64,000 nt of DNA, from positions 4,526,001 through 4,590,000 of the forward strand of contig NZ_JAPEOQ010000001.1 in NCBI RefSeq assembly GCF_026341035.1, read 5' to 3'. Every line of letters begins with the position of its first letter. Within the stretch, counting starts at the first letter, position 1. Source of the stretch: Streptomyces sp. NBC_01016 (GTDB lineage: Bacteria > Actinomycetota > Actinomycetes > Streptomycetales > Streptomycetaceae). Below are positions 40,953-48,615 of the stretch, piece by piece. The notes under the pieces are model-generated. The model searched no databases, was not told where the DNA came from, and saw only the letters and a program-made list of their open reading frames with translations. Position numbers and translations under genes: made by a program.

Positions 40953-41411
40953 ATGCCCCTGACCGTGCACGGCATCCCGGAGATCCTCGACCTCGCCGGA
41001 CGCGACCTCGGGCACTCCGACTGGAAAGAGATCACCCAGGAGCTCATCGACACGTACGCATACGTGTCCGGCGACCACCAGTGGATCCACACCGACGTCG
41101 AACGCGCGGCCAGCGGACCGTACGGGCGCACCATCGCCCACGGCTACATGGTGCTCAGCTGGGGCATCCCGATGTTCGGCGAGCTGCTCCAGGTGAAGGG
41201 CGTCGGCCGGGCGCTCAACTACGGGGTCAACCGCGTCCGTTACCCGGCTCCCGTACTCGTCGGCAGCCGCGTACGCCTGCACGCCTCCGTCACCTCGGTG
41301 ACGGAGGTCGCGCGGGGCGGGGTGCAGATGACGCGGGCGTTCACCTTCGAACTGGAGGGCTCCGAGAAGCCCGCGTGCGTGGCGGAGTCGCTCACGCACT
41401 TCTACCCGTAG
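40953..41411 (+). CDS. MaoC-type (R)-enoyl-CoA hydratase
   Basis: 152 residues, a single hot-dog fold. The hydratase motif is YAYVSGDHQWIHTDVERAA (catalytic Asp and His near residues 45-50), followed by GRTIAHGYMVLS. It adds water to a 2-enoyl-CoA. Only 2 bp after the MHS carrier, so cotranscribed. With the dehydrogenase, thiolase and CoA-transferase it makes a full beta-oxidation turn without an acyl-CoA dehydrogenase or ligase. (R)-specificity of MaoC and (S)-specificity of typical 3-hydroxyacyl-CoA dehydrogenases would conflict, so stereochemistry is open. Confidence 0.9.
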   Translation: MPLTVHGIPEILDLAGRDLGHSDWKEITQELIDTYAYVSGDHQWIHTDVERAASGPYGRTIAHGYMVLSWGIPMFGELLQVKGVGRALNYGVNRVRYPAPVLVGSRVRLHASVTSVTEVARGGVQMTRAFTFELEGSEKPACVAESLTHFYP

Positions 41412-41423
41412 ACCGGTGGCTCC

Positions 41424-42515
41424 TTACGGACGATCCAGCGGAGCCGGCCGCTTCACGGACGACACCACCGTGAGCGCGCCGGACTCCGGGGACGCGAGGG
41501 AGATCCGCTCCAGGACGTCGAGCACGTGGAAGGCGAACTCGCCGGACGCGCGGTGCGGACCGCCGTCCAGGTGCCGCGCCAGGTCGAGGACGCCGAGGCC
41601 ACGGAACGGGCCTGTGGCGGGCGCCTTCGCCTCGGTCACCGCGGGGAGTTCGCTCCATTCGGTGTCACCACGGCGCTTGATGCGCACCGGGCGGTCGAAC
41701 GTGTTGGGGTCCGGCACGGAGAGTGTGCCGCCGGTGCCGTAGATCTCCAGGTGCGGCAGTTCGGTGTCCCACACGTCGAAGGAGTACATCACCGTCGCCA
41801 ACACCCCCGAGTCGAAACGGAGGATGGAGGTGGCGTGCGTGGGCACCTCCACCGGCACGGACTCGACGGTGCGCGCGGGGGCCGTCACCGTCAGCTCCTG
41901 CTCCGCCATCGCGTTGGCGCCCATGACGTCCCGCACCGGGCCCAACAGGTTGACCAGCGCGGCCACATGGTACGGACCCCAGTCGAGGACGGGCCCGCCG
42001 CCTGCCTGGAAGAAGAAGCCGGGGCTCGGGTGCCAGGCCTGCACCCGGCTGGATCGTACGAAGCTGGTGGCGGCGAAGGGCGTACCGATCAGGCCGTCGT
42101 CGATCGCGGCGCGCGCCGTCTGCCCGGCGGTGCCGAGGAACGTGTCGGGCGCGCCGCCCAGCGTGCGGCCCGTCTCCGTCGCGGTCACCAGGTTGGCGCG
42201 CGCCAGCTGGGTGGTCGCGGCGAGCGGCTTCTCGGTGTAGACGTGCTTTCCGGCGCGCAGGGCGGCGTCGTTGAGGGGTGCGTGCACGGCGGGCGGGGTG
42301 ATGTTGACGACGATCTCCACGTCGTCGTCGGCCAGCAGTTCCTCGGTGGTGCCCGCGGCCGGGATGCCGAATTCGGCGGCGGCCGTGCGGGCCCGGTCCA
42401 GGTCGACGTCGGCGACGCGGGTGACGGTCAGCTCGGGGAGGGTGGCGATGCCGGCGGCGTAGGCCCGGAAGATCGAACCGGTGCCGAGAATGCCGACGTT
42501 GACGCTGCGGCTCAT
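41424..42515 (-). CDS. Gfo/Idh/MocA family oxidoreductase
   Basis: 363 residues from the ATG at 42515 (AAGGGAAG upstream). The N-terminal Rossmann motif is GILGTGSIFRAYA, and the family Glu-Lys-Pro motif is at 95-97 (HVYTEKPLAA). The C-terminal alpha/beta domain has GGGPVLDWGPYHVAALVNLL, where the family's active-site Asp and His lie. Such enzymes oxidise or reduce sugars or inositols with NAD(P). It follows the ROK gene on the same strand and is convergent with MaoC, 12 bp apart. Substrate unknown. Confidence 0.9.
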   Translation of the reverse strand: MSRSVNVGILGTGSIFRAYAAGIATLPELTVTRVADVDLDRARTAAAEFGIPAAGTTEELLADDDVEIVVNITPPAVHAPLNDAALRAGKHVYTEKPLAATTQLARANLVTATETGRTLGGAPDTFLGTAGQTARAAIDDGLIGTPFAATSFVRSSRVQAWHPSPGFFFQAGGGPVLDWGPYHVAALVNLLGPVRDVMGANAMAEQELTVTAPARTVESVPVEVPTHATSILRFDSGVLATVMYSFDVWDTELPHLEIYGTGGTLSVPDPNTFDRPVRIKRRGDTEWSELPAVTEAKAPATGPFRGLGVLDLARHLDGGPHRASGEFAFHVLDVLERISLASPESGALTVVSSVKRPAPLDRP

Positions 42516-42632
42516 GAGGGGGCAACTTCCCTTCGGGCGGGGTGGGTTCGGGGGACGAGACCTCCGCCGCGAAGTGCACGATCTTGCGCCAATCAAACAC
42601 TGGGGGTGTGGGATGTCAAGGGTGCGCGCGTT

Positions 42633-43946
42633 TTAAGCCCCGCTCTGGGACGAGAGCCAGCGGGGTCCGGGGCGGAGCCCCGTGGCCTGAGAAGCTTCCT
42701 GCCGCCGCTCCATCAGATCCACTACCCCGTCCGGCGACAGCACATGTTCCACCGCCAGAACCGTGCCGCCGACCCACCCCGCCCGCTGGTCCAGCACACT
42801 CGGTTCGAGGACGAGCTTGCGCGTGGCCAGCGGCAGTGCCTGCCGGTACACCACCGACCGCACCCCGGCGAGCAGCTCGTCCCCCGCCCCCGCCAGGGCT
42901 CCGCCGAGCACCACCCGCGCCGGGTTGAAGACGTGCAGCAGAAGTGCCACCACCTCACCGATCCGCTCGGCGCCGGCGCGCACCACACGCAGCGCATCGG
43001 GGTCGCCGTGCGCCACGAGTCGCGCCAGGTCACCGGTCGTCCGCAGCTCCGAACCCGCCGTCTCCCGCCCGGCGTTGAGCTTACGGATCATTACCGCCGC
43101 CGAGGCGACCGCCTCCACGCACCCGCTCTTCCCGCACCGGCACACCACCTCCGACGCACCACCGGAGGTGACCGGGAGATGCCCGATGTCGCCCGCCGCG
43201 CCGTCCGCGCCACGGTGAAGTTCGCCGTCCGCCGAGACCAGGCCGCCGCCGATGCCGGTCGACACCTTCACGAACAGCAGCGGGAGTTGGTCCTCGGGCA
43301 GGCTGCGCGCCTCGCCGAGGGCCATCAGGTTCACGTCGTTGTCGACGAGCACCGTGCAGCCGAAGCGCTCCGCGAGCGCGTCTCCCACCGGGTACCCGTC
43401 CCACCCCGGCATGATCGGCGGCCGTACGGGTGCCCCCGCGTCGTGATCGACGGGACCCGGAAGCCCGACCGCGACCGCGCACAGCGGGGCGTGGTCGTCG
43501 GTCGCGGAGGCGTGCAGTTCGCGCAGGGACGCCTCCACTTGGCCGAGCACCTCCTTCGGGCCCTGTGCCAGATCCACGGGTATGTGGGCGGTGGCCAGCG
43601 GGTTCTGCGAAAGGTCGGCGATCGCGAGGCGGGCGTCGCGGGCCCCGATGTCCGCCGCGGCGACCAGCCCCGCCCGCGGGTTGAGCGCGAGGAGTTGCGG
43701 CGGGCGACCACGTCCCGCGCGCGCGACGCCCCCGCCCTCGACCACCACACCGGCCTCGATCAGCGCGTCCAGGTGCCGGGTGACGGTCGAGCGGGCGAGC
43801 CCCGCGCGTTCGACCAGGTCACCGCGGTGCACGGCGGCGCCGGACGCGATCAGGCGGGCCAGCGTGGAGTACAGCAGCCCGCCGCCGTCCCGGAACCGCA
43901 ACGTGGGTACGGACAACCGGGCGCGGGCGAAGGCAGAAGGGGACAT
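42633..43946 (-). CDS. ROK family transcriptional regulator
   Basis: 437 residues. The N-terminal winged HTH is at about 25-90 (HRGDLVERAGLARSTVTRHL), followed by the ROK sugar-kinase-like domain: VAAADIGARDARLAIADL, DNDVNLMALGEA, STGIGGGLVSADGELHRGAD, and the zinc motif CRCGKSGCVE near 275. NagC/XylR type, so the ligand is a sugar or sugar phosphate. The last dozen residues are coded by a Streptomyces-wide palindromic repeat (42662-42682). It lies between the two Gfo/Idh/MocA operons and probably controls both. Confidence 0.92.
   Translation of the reverse strand: MSPSAFARARLSVPTLRFRDGGGLLYSTLARLIASGAAVHRGDLVERAGLARSTVTRHLDALIEAGVVVEGGGVARAGRGRPPQLLALNPRAGLVAAADIGARDARLAIADLSQNPLATAHIPVDLAQGPKEVLGQVEASLRELHASATDDHAPLCAVAVGLPGPVDHDAGAPVRPPIMPGWDGYPVGDALAERFGCTVLVDNDVNLMALGEARSLPEDQLPLLFVKVSTGIGGGLVSADGELHRGADGAAGDIGHLPVTSGGASEVVCRCGKSGCVEAVASAAVMIRKLNAGRETAGSELRTTGDLARLVAHGDPDALRVVRAGAERIGEVVALLLHVFNPARVVLGGALAGAGDELLAGVRSVVYRQALPLATRKLVLEPSVLDQRAGWVGGTVLAVEHVLSPDGVVDLMERRQEASQATGLRPGPRWLSSQSGA
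42662..42682. repeat. dispersed palindromic repeat GGGGTCCGGGGC type
   Basis: GGGGTCCGGGGC followed by GGAGCCCCG forms a GC-rich hairpin word. It lies within the 3' end of the ROK gene and codes for part of its tail. A near copy occurs at 47145-47165. I know this word as common in Streptomyces intergenic DNA. Confidence 0.7.
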
Positions 43947-44007
43947 GGCTGCACACCGTACACGCGCTCCCCGCCATTTATGACTCTCAAGATGCAGTAA
44001 CTTTCGC

Positions 44008-44037
44008 TTGTCAGGACGGAATTGAGTGACCTACGTT
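44008..44037 (+). promoter_or_regulatory. predicted promoter of the sugar oxidoreductase operon
   Basis: TTGTCA (44008-44013), an 18-bp spacer and TACGTT (44032-44037) fit an actinomycete housekeeping promoter. It lies about 75 bp before the ATG at 44113, in the gap between the divergent ROK gene and this operon. Confidence 0.5.
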
Positions 44038-44112
44038 CGTCTGCGGGACGAGTTACCTCCGCCAATGGTGTGCACGGCGTCATGTGTCGACGTCGAAAGG
44101 AGGGCGGCCGCG

Positions 44113-45315
44113 ATGGCCCCGCCCGCACCACCAAGCCCTGACCCCGCGACCGCTCGGGTCCGCTCCGCGACTGCTCAGGTCCGCTCCGCGATCGTCGGCG
44201 CGGGCATGATCGCCGAGGTGCACCGCCGCTCGGTCCGCACCGCCGGAGGCCGCCTCACCGGCGTGCTCGCCTCCACCCCGGAGCGGTCCACGCAGGTCGC
44301 CGCCGACTGGTCGGCTCCCGGTCAACCCGTCGCCGCTTACGGAGACTTCGACGACCTCCTCGCGGACGCGGACGTCGACGTCGTGCACATCTGCACCCCC
44401 AACCGCACCCACGCCGCGTACGCCGAACGCGCCCTCGCGGCAGGGAAGCACGTGGTGTGCGAGAAGCCCCTGGCGACCGGCGCGGCCGACGCCGAGCGCC
44501 TGGTGGCGGCCGCCGAACGGGCCGGAACCGTCGCCGCCGTACCGTTCGTGTACCGCTACCACCCCCTCGTACGGGAACTGCGCAGCCGAGCCCATGCCGG
44601 CGAGTTCGGCAACTGGCAGCTGCTGCACGGCAGTTACCTACAGGACTGGATGCTCGACCCCGACGCGTCCGGCTGGCGCGTGGACCCGGCGGCCGGGGGA
44701 GACTCCCGCGCCTTCGCCGACATCGGCTCGCACTGGTGCGACCTCGTCGAGTGGGTCACGGGCGAACGCTTCACGGAACTGACGGCACATCGTACGGTCA
44801 CCGTCCCCGACCGCCCTTCGGCCGCGCACGCCAAGTCCTTTTCCACCGAAGGCAGTTCCGGGGCCGGTGAGCGCTCCACCGTCACCACCGAGGACGCCGC
44901 CGCGCTGCTCCTGCGCACCGAGAGCGGGGCGCTCGCCTCGACCGTGGTGTCCCAGGTCTCCGCGGGCCGCAAGAACCGCCTCTGGTTCGAACTGGACGGC
45001 TCGGCCGGCAGCGCCGTCTTCGACCAGGAGAACCCGGACACCCTCTGGCTCGGCGGCGAGGACTCCTCTCGCATTCTGCACCGCGGCGCGGGAGGCACCT
45101 CTCCCGAGCAGCAGCGCCTCAACGTCGTCCCGCCCGGCCACCCACAGGGCTACGTCGACTGCTTCGCCGCGTTCGTAGCCGACGTCTACGCGGCCGTCAC
45201 CACCGGCGAGACACCCGAAGGGCTCCCGCTCTTCGCCGACGGGCTGCGCTCCGCCCGCCTCGTCGACGCCTTCCTGACCTCATCCGCCAACGGCACCTGG
45301 ACAAAGGTGAACTGA
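44113..45315 (+). CDS. Gfo/Idh/MocA family oxidoreductase
   Basis: 400 residues from the ATG at 44113, which has AAAGGAGG 9 nt upstream. Rossmann loop AIVGAGMIAEVHRRS (about 26-40); EKP motif at 117-119 (HVVCEKPLAT); DIGSHWCDLVEWVTG in the C-terminal domain. The N-terminus has a seven-residue duplication (ATARVRS/ATAQVRS) coded by a 21-bp tandem repeat at about 44147-44188. First gene of an operon with two sugar isomerase/epimerase genes and an MFS carrier, divergent from ROK. A sugar or polyol dehydrogenase; substrate open. Confidence 0.9.
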   Translation: MAPPAPPSPDPATARVRSATAQVRSAIVGAGMIAEVHRRSVRTAGGRLTGVLASTPERSTQVAADWSAPGQPVAAYGDFDDLLADADVDVVHICTPNRTHAAYAERALAAGKHVVCEKPLATGAADAERLVAAAERAGTVAAVPFVYRYHPLVRELRSRAHAGEFGNWQLLHGSYLQDWMLDPDASGWRVDPAAGGDSRAFADIGSHWCDLVEWVTGERFTELTAHRTVTVPDRPSAAHAKSFSTEGSSGAGERSTVTTEDAAALLLRTESGALASTVVSQVSAGRKNRLWFELDGSAGSAVFDQENPDTLWLGGEDSSRILHRGAGGTSPEQQRLNVVPPGHPQGYVDCFAAFVADVYAAVTTGETPEGLPLFADGLRSARLVDAFLTSSANGTWTKVN

Positions 45316-45318
45316 CCC

Positions 45319-46266
45319 ATGAGTGAACCCACCACGAGCCAGATCAAACTCGGCATGCTCACTGCCTGCCTGCCCTCCTGGGACCTCGACAAGATCGTCG
45401 GCTATGCCGCGGGCCGCGGCTACCAGGCTCTCGAAGTCGCCGTCTGGCCCGGCACGGGAGGCCGCGACTTCGAAGCCGCCCACCTGCCCGTGGCCACCTT
45501 CACGGGGGAGGACGAGGAGCGCACCCGCGCCCTCCTCGACCGGCACGGCCTGGAGATCTCCGCGCTCGCCTACTACGAGAACCACCTCCACCCCGACCCG
45601 GCGCAGCGCGCCGCGTACGGCACCCACCTCAAGCACGCCATCGACACCGCCCAACGCCTGAACGTCCCCTACGTGGGCACCTTCATCGGCCGCGACTGGA
45701 CGAAGCCGGTCGCCGAGAACCTCGCCGAGGCCGAACGGATCTTCCCCGAACTCGTCGACTACGCGGGGGAGCGGGGCGTCAAGCTCATCATCGAGAACTG
45801 CGTGATGGAGGGCTGGCACCCGGACGGCTACCCCGGCAACCTCGCCTACTCCCCGGAACTGTGGGAGTGGATGTTCGACCTGGGCCTGTACCTCAACTGG
45901 GACCCGTCCCACCTCACTTGGATCGGCATCGACCCGGTCGAGACCATCGCGCCGTACGCGGACCGGATCGTGCACGCCCAGGCCAAGGACGTCGAGCTGC
46001 GCCCGCACGACCGGCAGCGCTACGGCCACTTCGGCCCTGCCCGCGACCGTACGAAGAACCCCTGGGACATGGGCTGGTGGCGCTACCGCGTGCCTGGACG
46101 CGGCCAGGTCGACTGGGGCACGGTCCTCGACCGCCTCTACGAGCACGGCTTCACCGGCACCCTCTCCGTCGAGCACGAGGACCCCGTCTGGGGCGGCACC
46201 CCGGAAAAGATCGTCCAGGGGCTCGACATCGCCCACAGCACACTCCGCCCGCTCATCGTCGACTGA
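45319..46266 (+). CDS. sugar phosphate isomerase/epimerase (AP2Ec TIM barrel)
   Basis: 315 residues. A xylose-isomerase-like TIM barrel with the metal-binding residues spread as expected: GLEISALAYYENHLHPDP, VKLIIENCVMEG (metal Glu), LYLNWDPSHLTWIGIDP (Asp/His), VHAQAKDVE and GTLSVEHEDPVWG (last metal Glu). It starts 3 bp after the previous stop, so translation is coupled. In such clusters these proteins act on keto-sugars or inosose from the neighbouring Gfo/Idh/MocA enzyme. Exact reaction unknown. Confidence 0.9.
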   Translation: MSEPTTSQIKLGMLTACLPSWDLDKIVGYAAGRGYQALEVAVWPGTGGRDFEAAHLPVATFTGEDEERTRALLDRHGLEISALAYYENHLHPDPAQRAAYGTHLKHAIDTAQRLNVPYVGTFIGRDWTKPVAENLAEAERIFPELVDYAGERGVKLIIENCVMEGWHPDGYPGNLAYSPELWEWMFDLGLYLNWDPSHLTWIGIDPVETIAPYADRIVHAQAKDVELRPHDRQRYGHFGPARDRTKNPWDMGWWRYRVPGRGQVDWGTVLDRLYEHGFTGTLSVEHEDPVWGGTPEKIVQGLDIAHSTLRPLIVD

Positions 46267-46285
46267 CCCGGAGGACCGACACACC

Positions 46286-47122
46286 ATGGCCACCACGCAC
46301 GCCACCCTCGCCGTCCAGCTGTTCAGCCTCCGCGAGGACCTGGACAAGGACCGCGCCGGCACCCTCGCCCGCCTCGCCGAACTCGGCTACCGCCACGTCG
46401 AGCCCTTCGGTTTCGGCGACTGGCGCACCCCCGCCGAGGACCGCCTGGCCAAGGCCCGCGCACTCCGCGCCGACCTGGACGCGGCGGGCCTTTCGGTCTG
46501 CTCCCTGCACGCCTCGATCGCCGCCGGCGAGCTGGCCACCCTCGCCGAGGAATGCCGCATCCTCGGCACCGACACCGTCTTCATCCCGATCCCCGGGCTC
46601 GTCGAGGGCTTCGACGGCGGGGACCACTTCGGCCGCGACGTGTTCGGCGACCTCGACACCCTGACCCGGTTCGCCGCCCGCGTCGACGAGGCCGCCAGCG
46701 AACTGGCCGGGCACGGCATCCGCCTCGGCTACCACAACCACGAGCTGGAGTGGACGACGCTGCCCGACGGCCGCCACGGGTACGACGTGTTCTGGGAGTT
46801 GACCGGAGCGCAGGTCATCGCCGAACTCGACGTCTACTGGGCGACCGTCGCGGGCCAGGACCCGGCGGCCGTGCTGCGCGCGCTCGACGGCCGCGTGGTC
46901 GCCGCGCACCTCAAGGACGGCAAGGCGGTACGCCAGGAACCGCAGACCCCGATCGGCACGGGCGACGTCGACGTCCCCGCCGCCATCGAGGCCGGAGGCC
47001 CCACCCTCGCCTGGCACATCGCCGAAATCGACACCACAGAGTTCGACCGCTTCGACCTCCTGAAGCACAACCGGGACGCGCTGCTCGGGCTGGGCACATC
47101 GAGCTCCCGCTCGGCAATTTGA
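46286..47122 (+). CDS. sugar phosphate isomerase/epimerase family protein
   Basis: 278 residues, a second AP2Ec-type TIM barrel, about 20 bp downstream with CCGGAGGA as ribosome site. Motifs: AVQLFSLREDLDKD, GYRHVEPFGFG (first metal Glu), LGYHNHELEWT, VIAELDVYWATVAGQDP, VAAHLKDGKA and LAWHIAEID (last metal Glu region). It resembles IolE/IolI-like proteins and enzymes of 3-keto-sugar pathways. Two such barrels in a row suggest successive isomerase or lyase steps on an oxidised sugar. Confidence 0.88.
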   Translation: MATTHATLAVQLFSLREDLDKDRAGTLARLAELGYRHVEPFGFGDWRTPAEDRLAKARALRADLDAAGLSVCSLHASIAAGELATLAEECRILGTDTVFIPIPGLVEGFDGGDHFGRDVFGDLDTLTRFAARVDEAASELAGHGIRLGYHNHELEWTTLPDGRHGYDVFWELTGAQVIAELDVYWATVAGQDPAAVLRALDGRVVAAHLKDGKAVRQEPQTPIGTGDVDVPAAIEAGGPTLAWHIAEIDTTEFDRFDLLKHNRDALLGLGTSSSRSAI

Positions 47123-47144
47123 TCCCCTCCGGCGATTGGGGAGC

Positions 47145-47165
47145 GGGGTCCGGGGCAGCGCCCCG
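47145..47165. repeat. dispersed palindromic repeat, second copy
   Basis: GGGGTCCGGGGC then AGCGCCCCG, between the isomerase gene and the MFS gene. Same word as at 42662-42682. It may act as a weak terminator or be a neutral dispersed repeat. Confidence 0.65.
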
Positions 47166-47234
47166 CGTCCGCAACCCCGCCGCGCCGCAACGAGCGGCCC
47201 CCCACATCCACCCTGGCTCGCAAGGAGGCGAACC

Positions 47235-48548
47235 ATGGGATCCACCCCGAACGACGCCGAAGCCGACACCGACACCGACACGCCAAGATCCGGCTCCGTC
47301 GTCGACCCCACCATCCCCCCACGCACCCGCAAGGCCCCACCCCGGCTCATCGTCTTCCTCGCGATCGCCCAGGCCGGCCTGTATCTCGCCCTCCTCACAC
47401 CCGTCTACGTCAGCCTCACCCTGAAGCTGCAGACCCTCACCGCCGACGGTGACGCCATCACGGCCCTGGCCACCGTCTCCTCGCTCGGCGCGGTCGGCGC
47501 CTTCCTCGCCAACCCGATCTTCGGCCGGATCAGCGACATGACCACAGGCCGCTTCGGGCGCCGCCGCCCCTGGCTGGTGTCCGGAGCGGCCGGGCTCACC
47601 GGCTGCCTGCTGGTGATCGCCCTCGCCCCCAACGTGGCCACCGTCGCCGTGGCCTGGCTGTTCGCCCAGGTCTGCGCGAACGCCGCACTCGCCGCCTATC
47701 TGGCCTCGGTCGCCGACCAGGTGCCGACCCGGCAGCGCGGCAAGGTGTCCGGGCTCATCGGCCTGATGCAGAACGCGGGCGTGCTGGGCGCCGCGTACGC
47801 GGGTCAACTCCTGGGCCACGACATGCTGTTGCTGTTCATGGTGCCGGGCCTCGTGGGGCTCGCCGCCATGGTGCTGTACGCCGTGATGCTCCCGGACGTC
47901 CCGCTGCGCGAGCGCCCGCGGACCGACGGCGGCTGGCGCACGGCGGCCAAGACGTTCTGGGTGAACCCGCGCGAACACCCGGACTTCGGCTGGGCGTTCG
48001 CCTCCCGCTTCATGGTGATCCTGGCGGCGTACATGTTCACCACGTTCCGGCTCATGTACCTGGAGCACCAGCTCGATCTGTCCGTGAGCGAGGCCACCGG
48101 CGCGATGGCCACCGGCATCCTCGTCTACACGGTCGCCCTGATGGTGGCCTCGCAGACCGCGGGGTGGCTGTCGGACAAGACGGGACGCCGCAAGGTGTTC
48201 GTGGGGGCGGCCACCCTGCTCTTCGGCATCGGCACGTACATGCTGGTGCACGTGGAGTCCATAGGGGCCTTCTACTGGGCGGAGTTGGTGCTCGGGCTCG
48301 GTTACGGCATGTACATCGGCGTCGACATCGCGCTGGTGATGGACGTCCTGCCCGACCCCGACAACGCGGCGAAGGACCTCGGCGTCTTCAACGTCGCCAA
48401 CGCGGGCCCCCAGGCCCTCGCCCCGGGCCTCGCCGGCTTCCTCGTCACCACGGTCGGCGGCGACAGCTACGCGACGATGCTCCAGGTCGCGGCGGCGATC
48501 TGCGTGGTGGGCGCTCTGGTGGTGATCCCCATCAAGAAGGTCCGCTGA
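47235..48548 (+). CDS. MFS transporter, sugar-type
   Basis: 437 residues from the ATG at 47235 with AAGGAGG upstream. About 12 membrane helices after a 35-residue acidic/Pro-rich tail. GRISDMTTGRFGRRRPWLVSG is the loop 2-3 motif of the GPH-like (glycoside-pentoside-hexuronide/SLC45) branch, and GWLSDKTGRRKVFVG repeats it in the second half. It is the last gene of the sugar oxidoreductase-isomerase operon and probably its uptake system, 112 bp after the second isomerase. Confidence 0.88.
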   Translation: MGSTPNDAEADTDTDTPRSGSVVDPTIPPRTRKAPPRLIVFLAIAQAGLYLALLTPVYVSLTLKLQTLTADGDAITALATVSSLGAVGAFLANPIFGRISDMTTGRFGRRRPWLVSGAAGLTGCLLVIALAPNVATVAVAWLFAQVCANAALAAYLASVADQVPTRQRGKVSGLIGLMQNAGVLGAAYAGQLLGHDMLLLFMVPGLVGLAAMVLYAVMLPDVPLRERPRTDGGWRTAAKTFWVNPREHPDFGWAFASRFMVILAAYMFTTFRLMYLEHQLDLSVSEATGAMATGILVYTVALMVASQTAGWLSDKTGRRKVFVGAATLLFGIGTYMLVHVESIGAFYWAELVLGLGYGMYIGVDIALVMDVLPDPDNAAKDLGVFNVANAGPQALAPGLAGFLVTTVGGDSYATMLQVAAAICVVGALVVIPIKKVR

Positions 48549-48615
48549 CGGGACGGCGGAGGGCGTGGCACGCATCGCGCGCCACGCCCTCGACCTCCCT
48601 GCACAATCAACTGCG

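Noticed and set aside
41526..44000. 824-codon plus-strand frame opposite the Gfo/Idh/MocA and ROK genes
   Set aside because: Shadow of two well-supported minus-strand genes; repetitive low-complexity translation.
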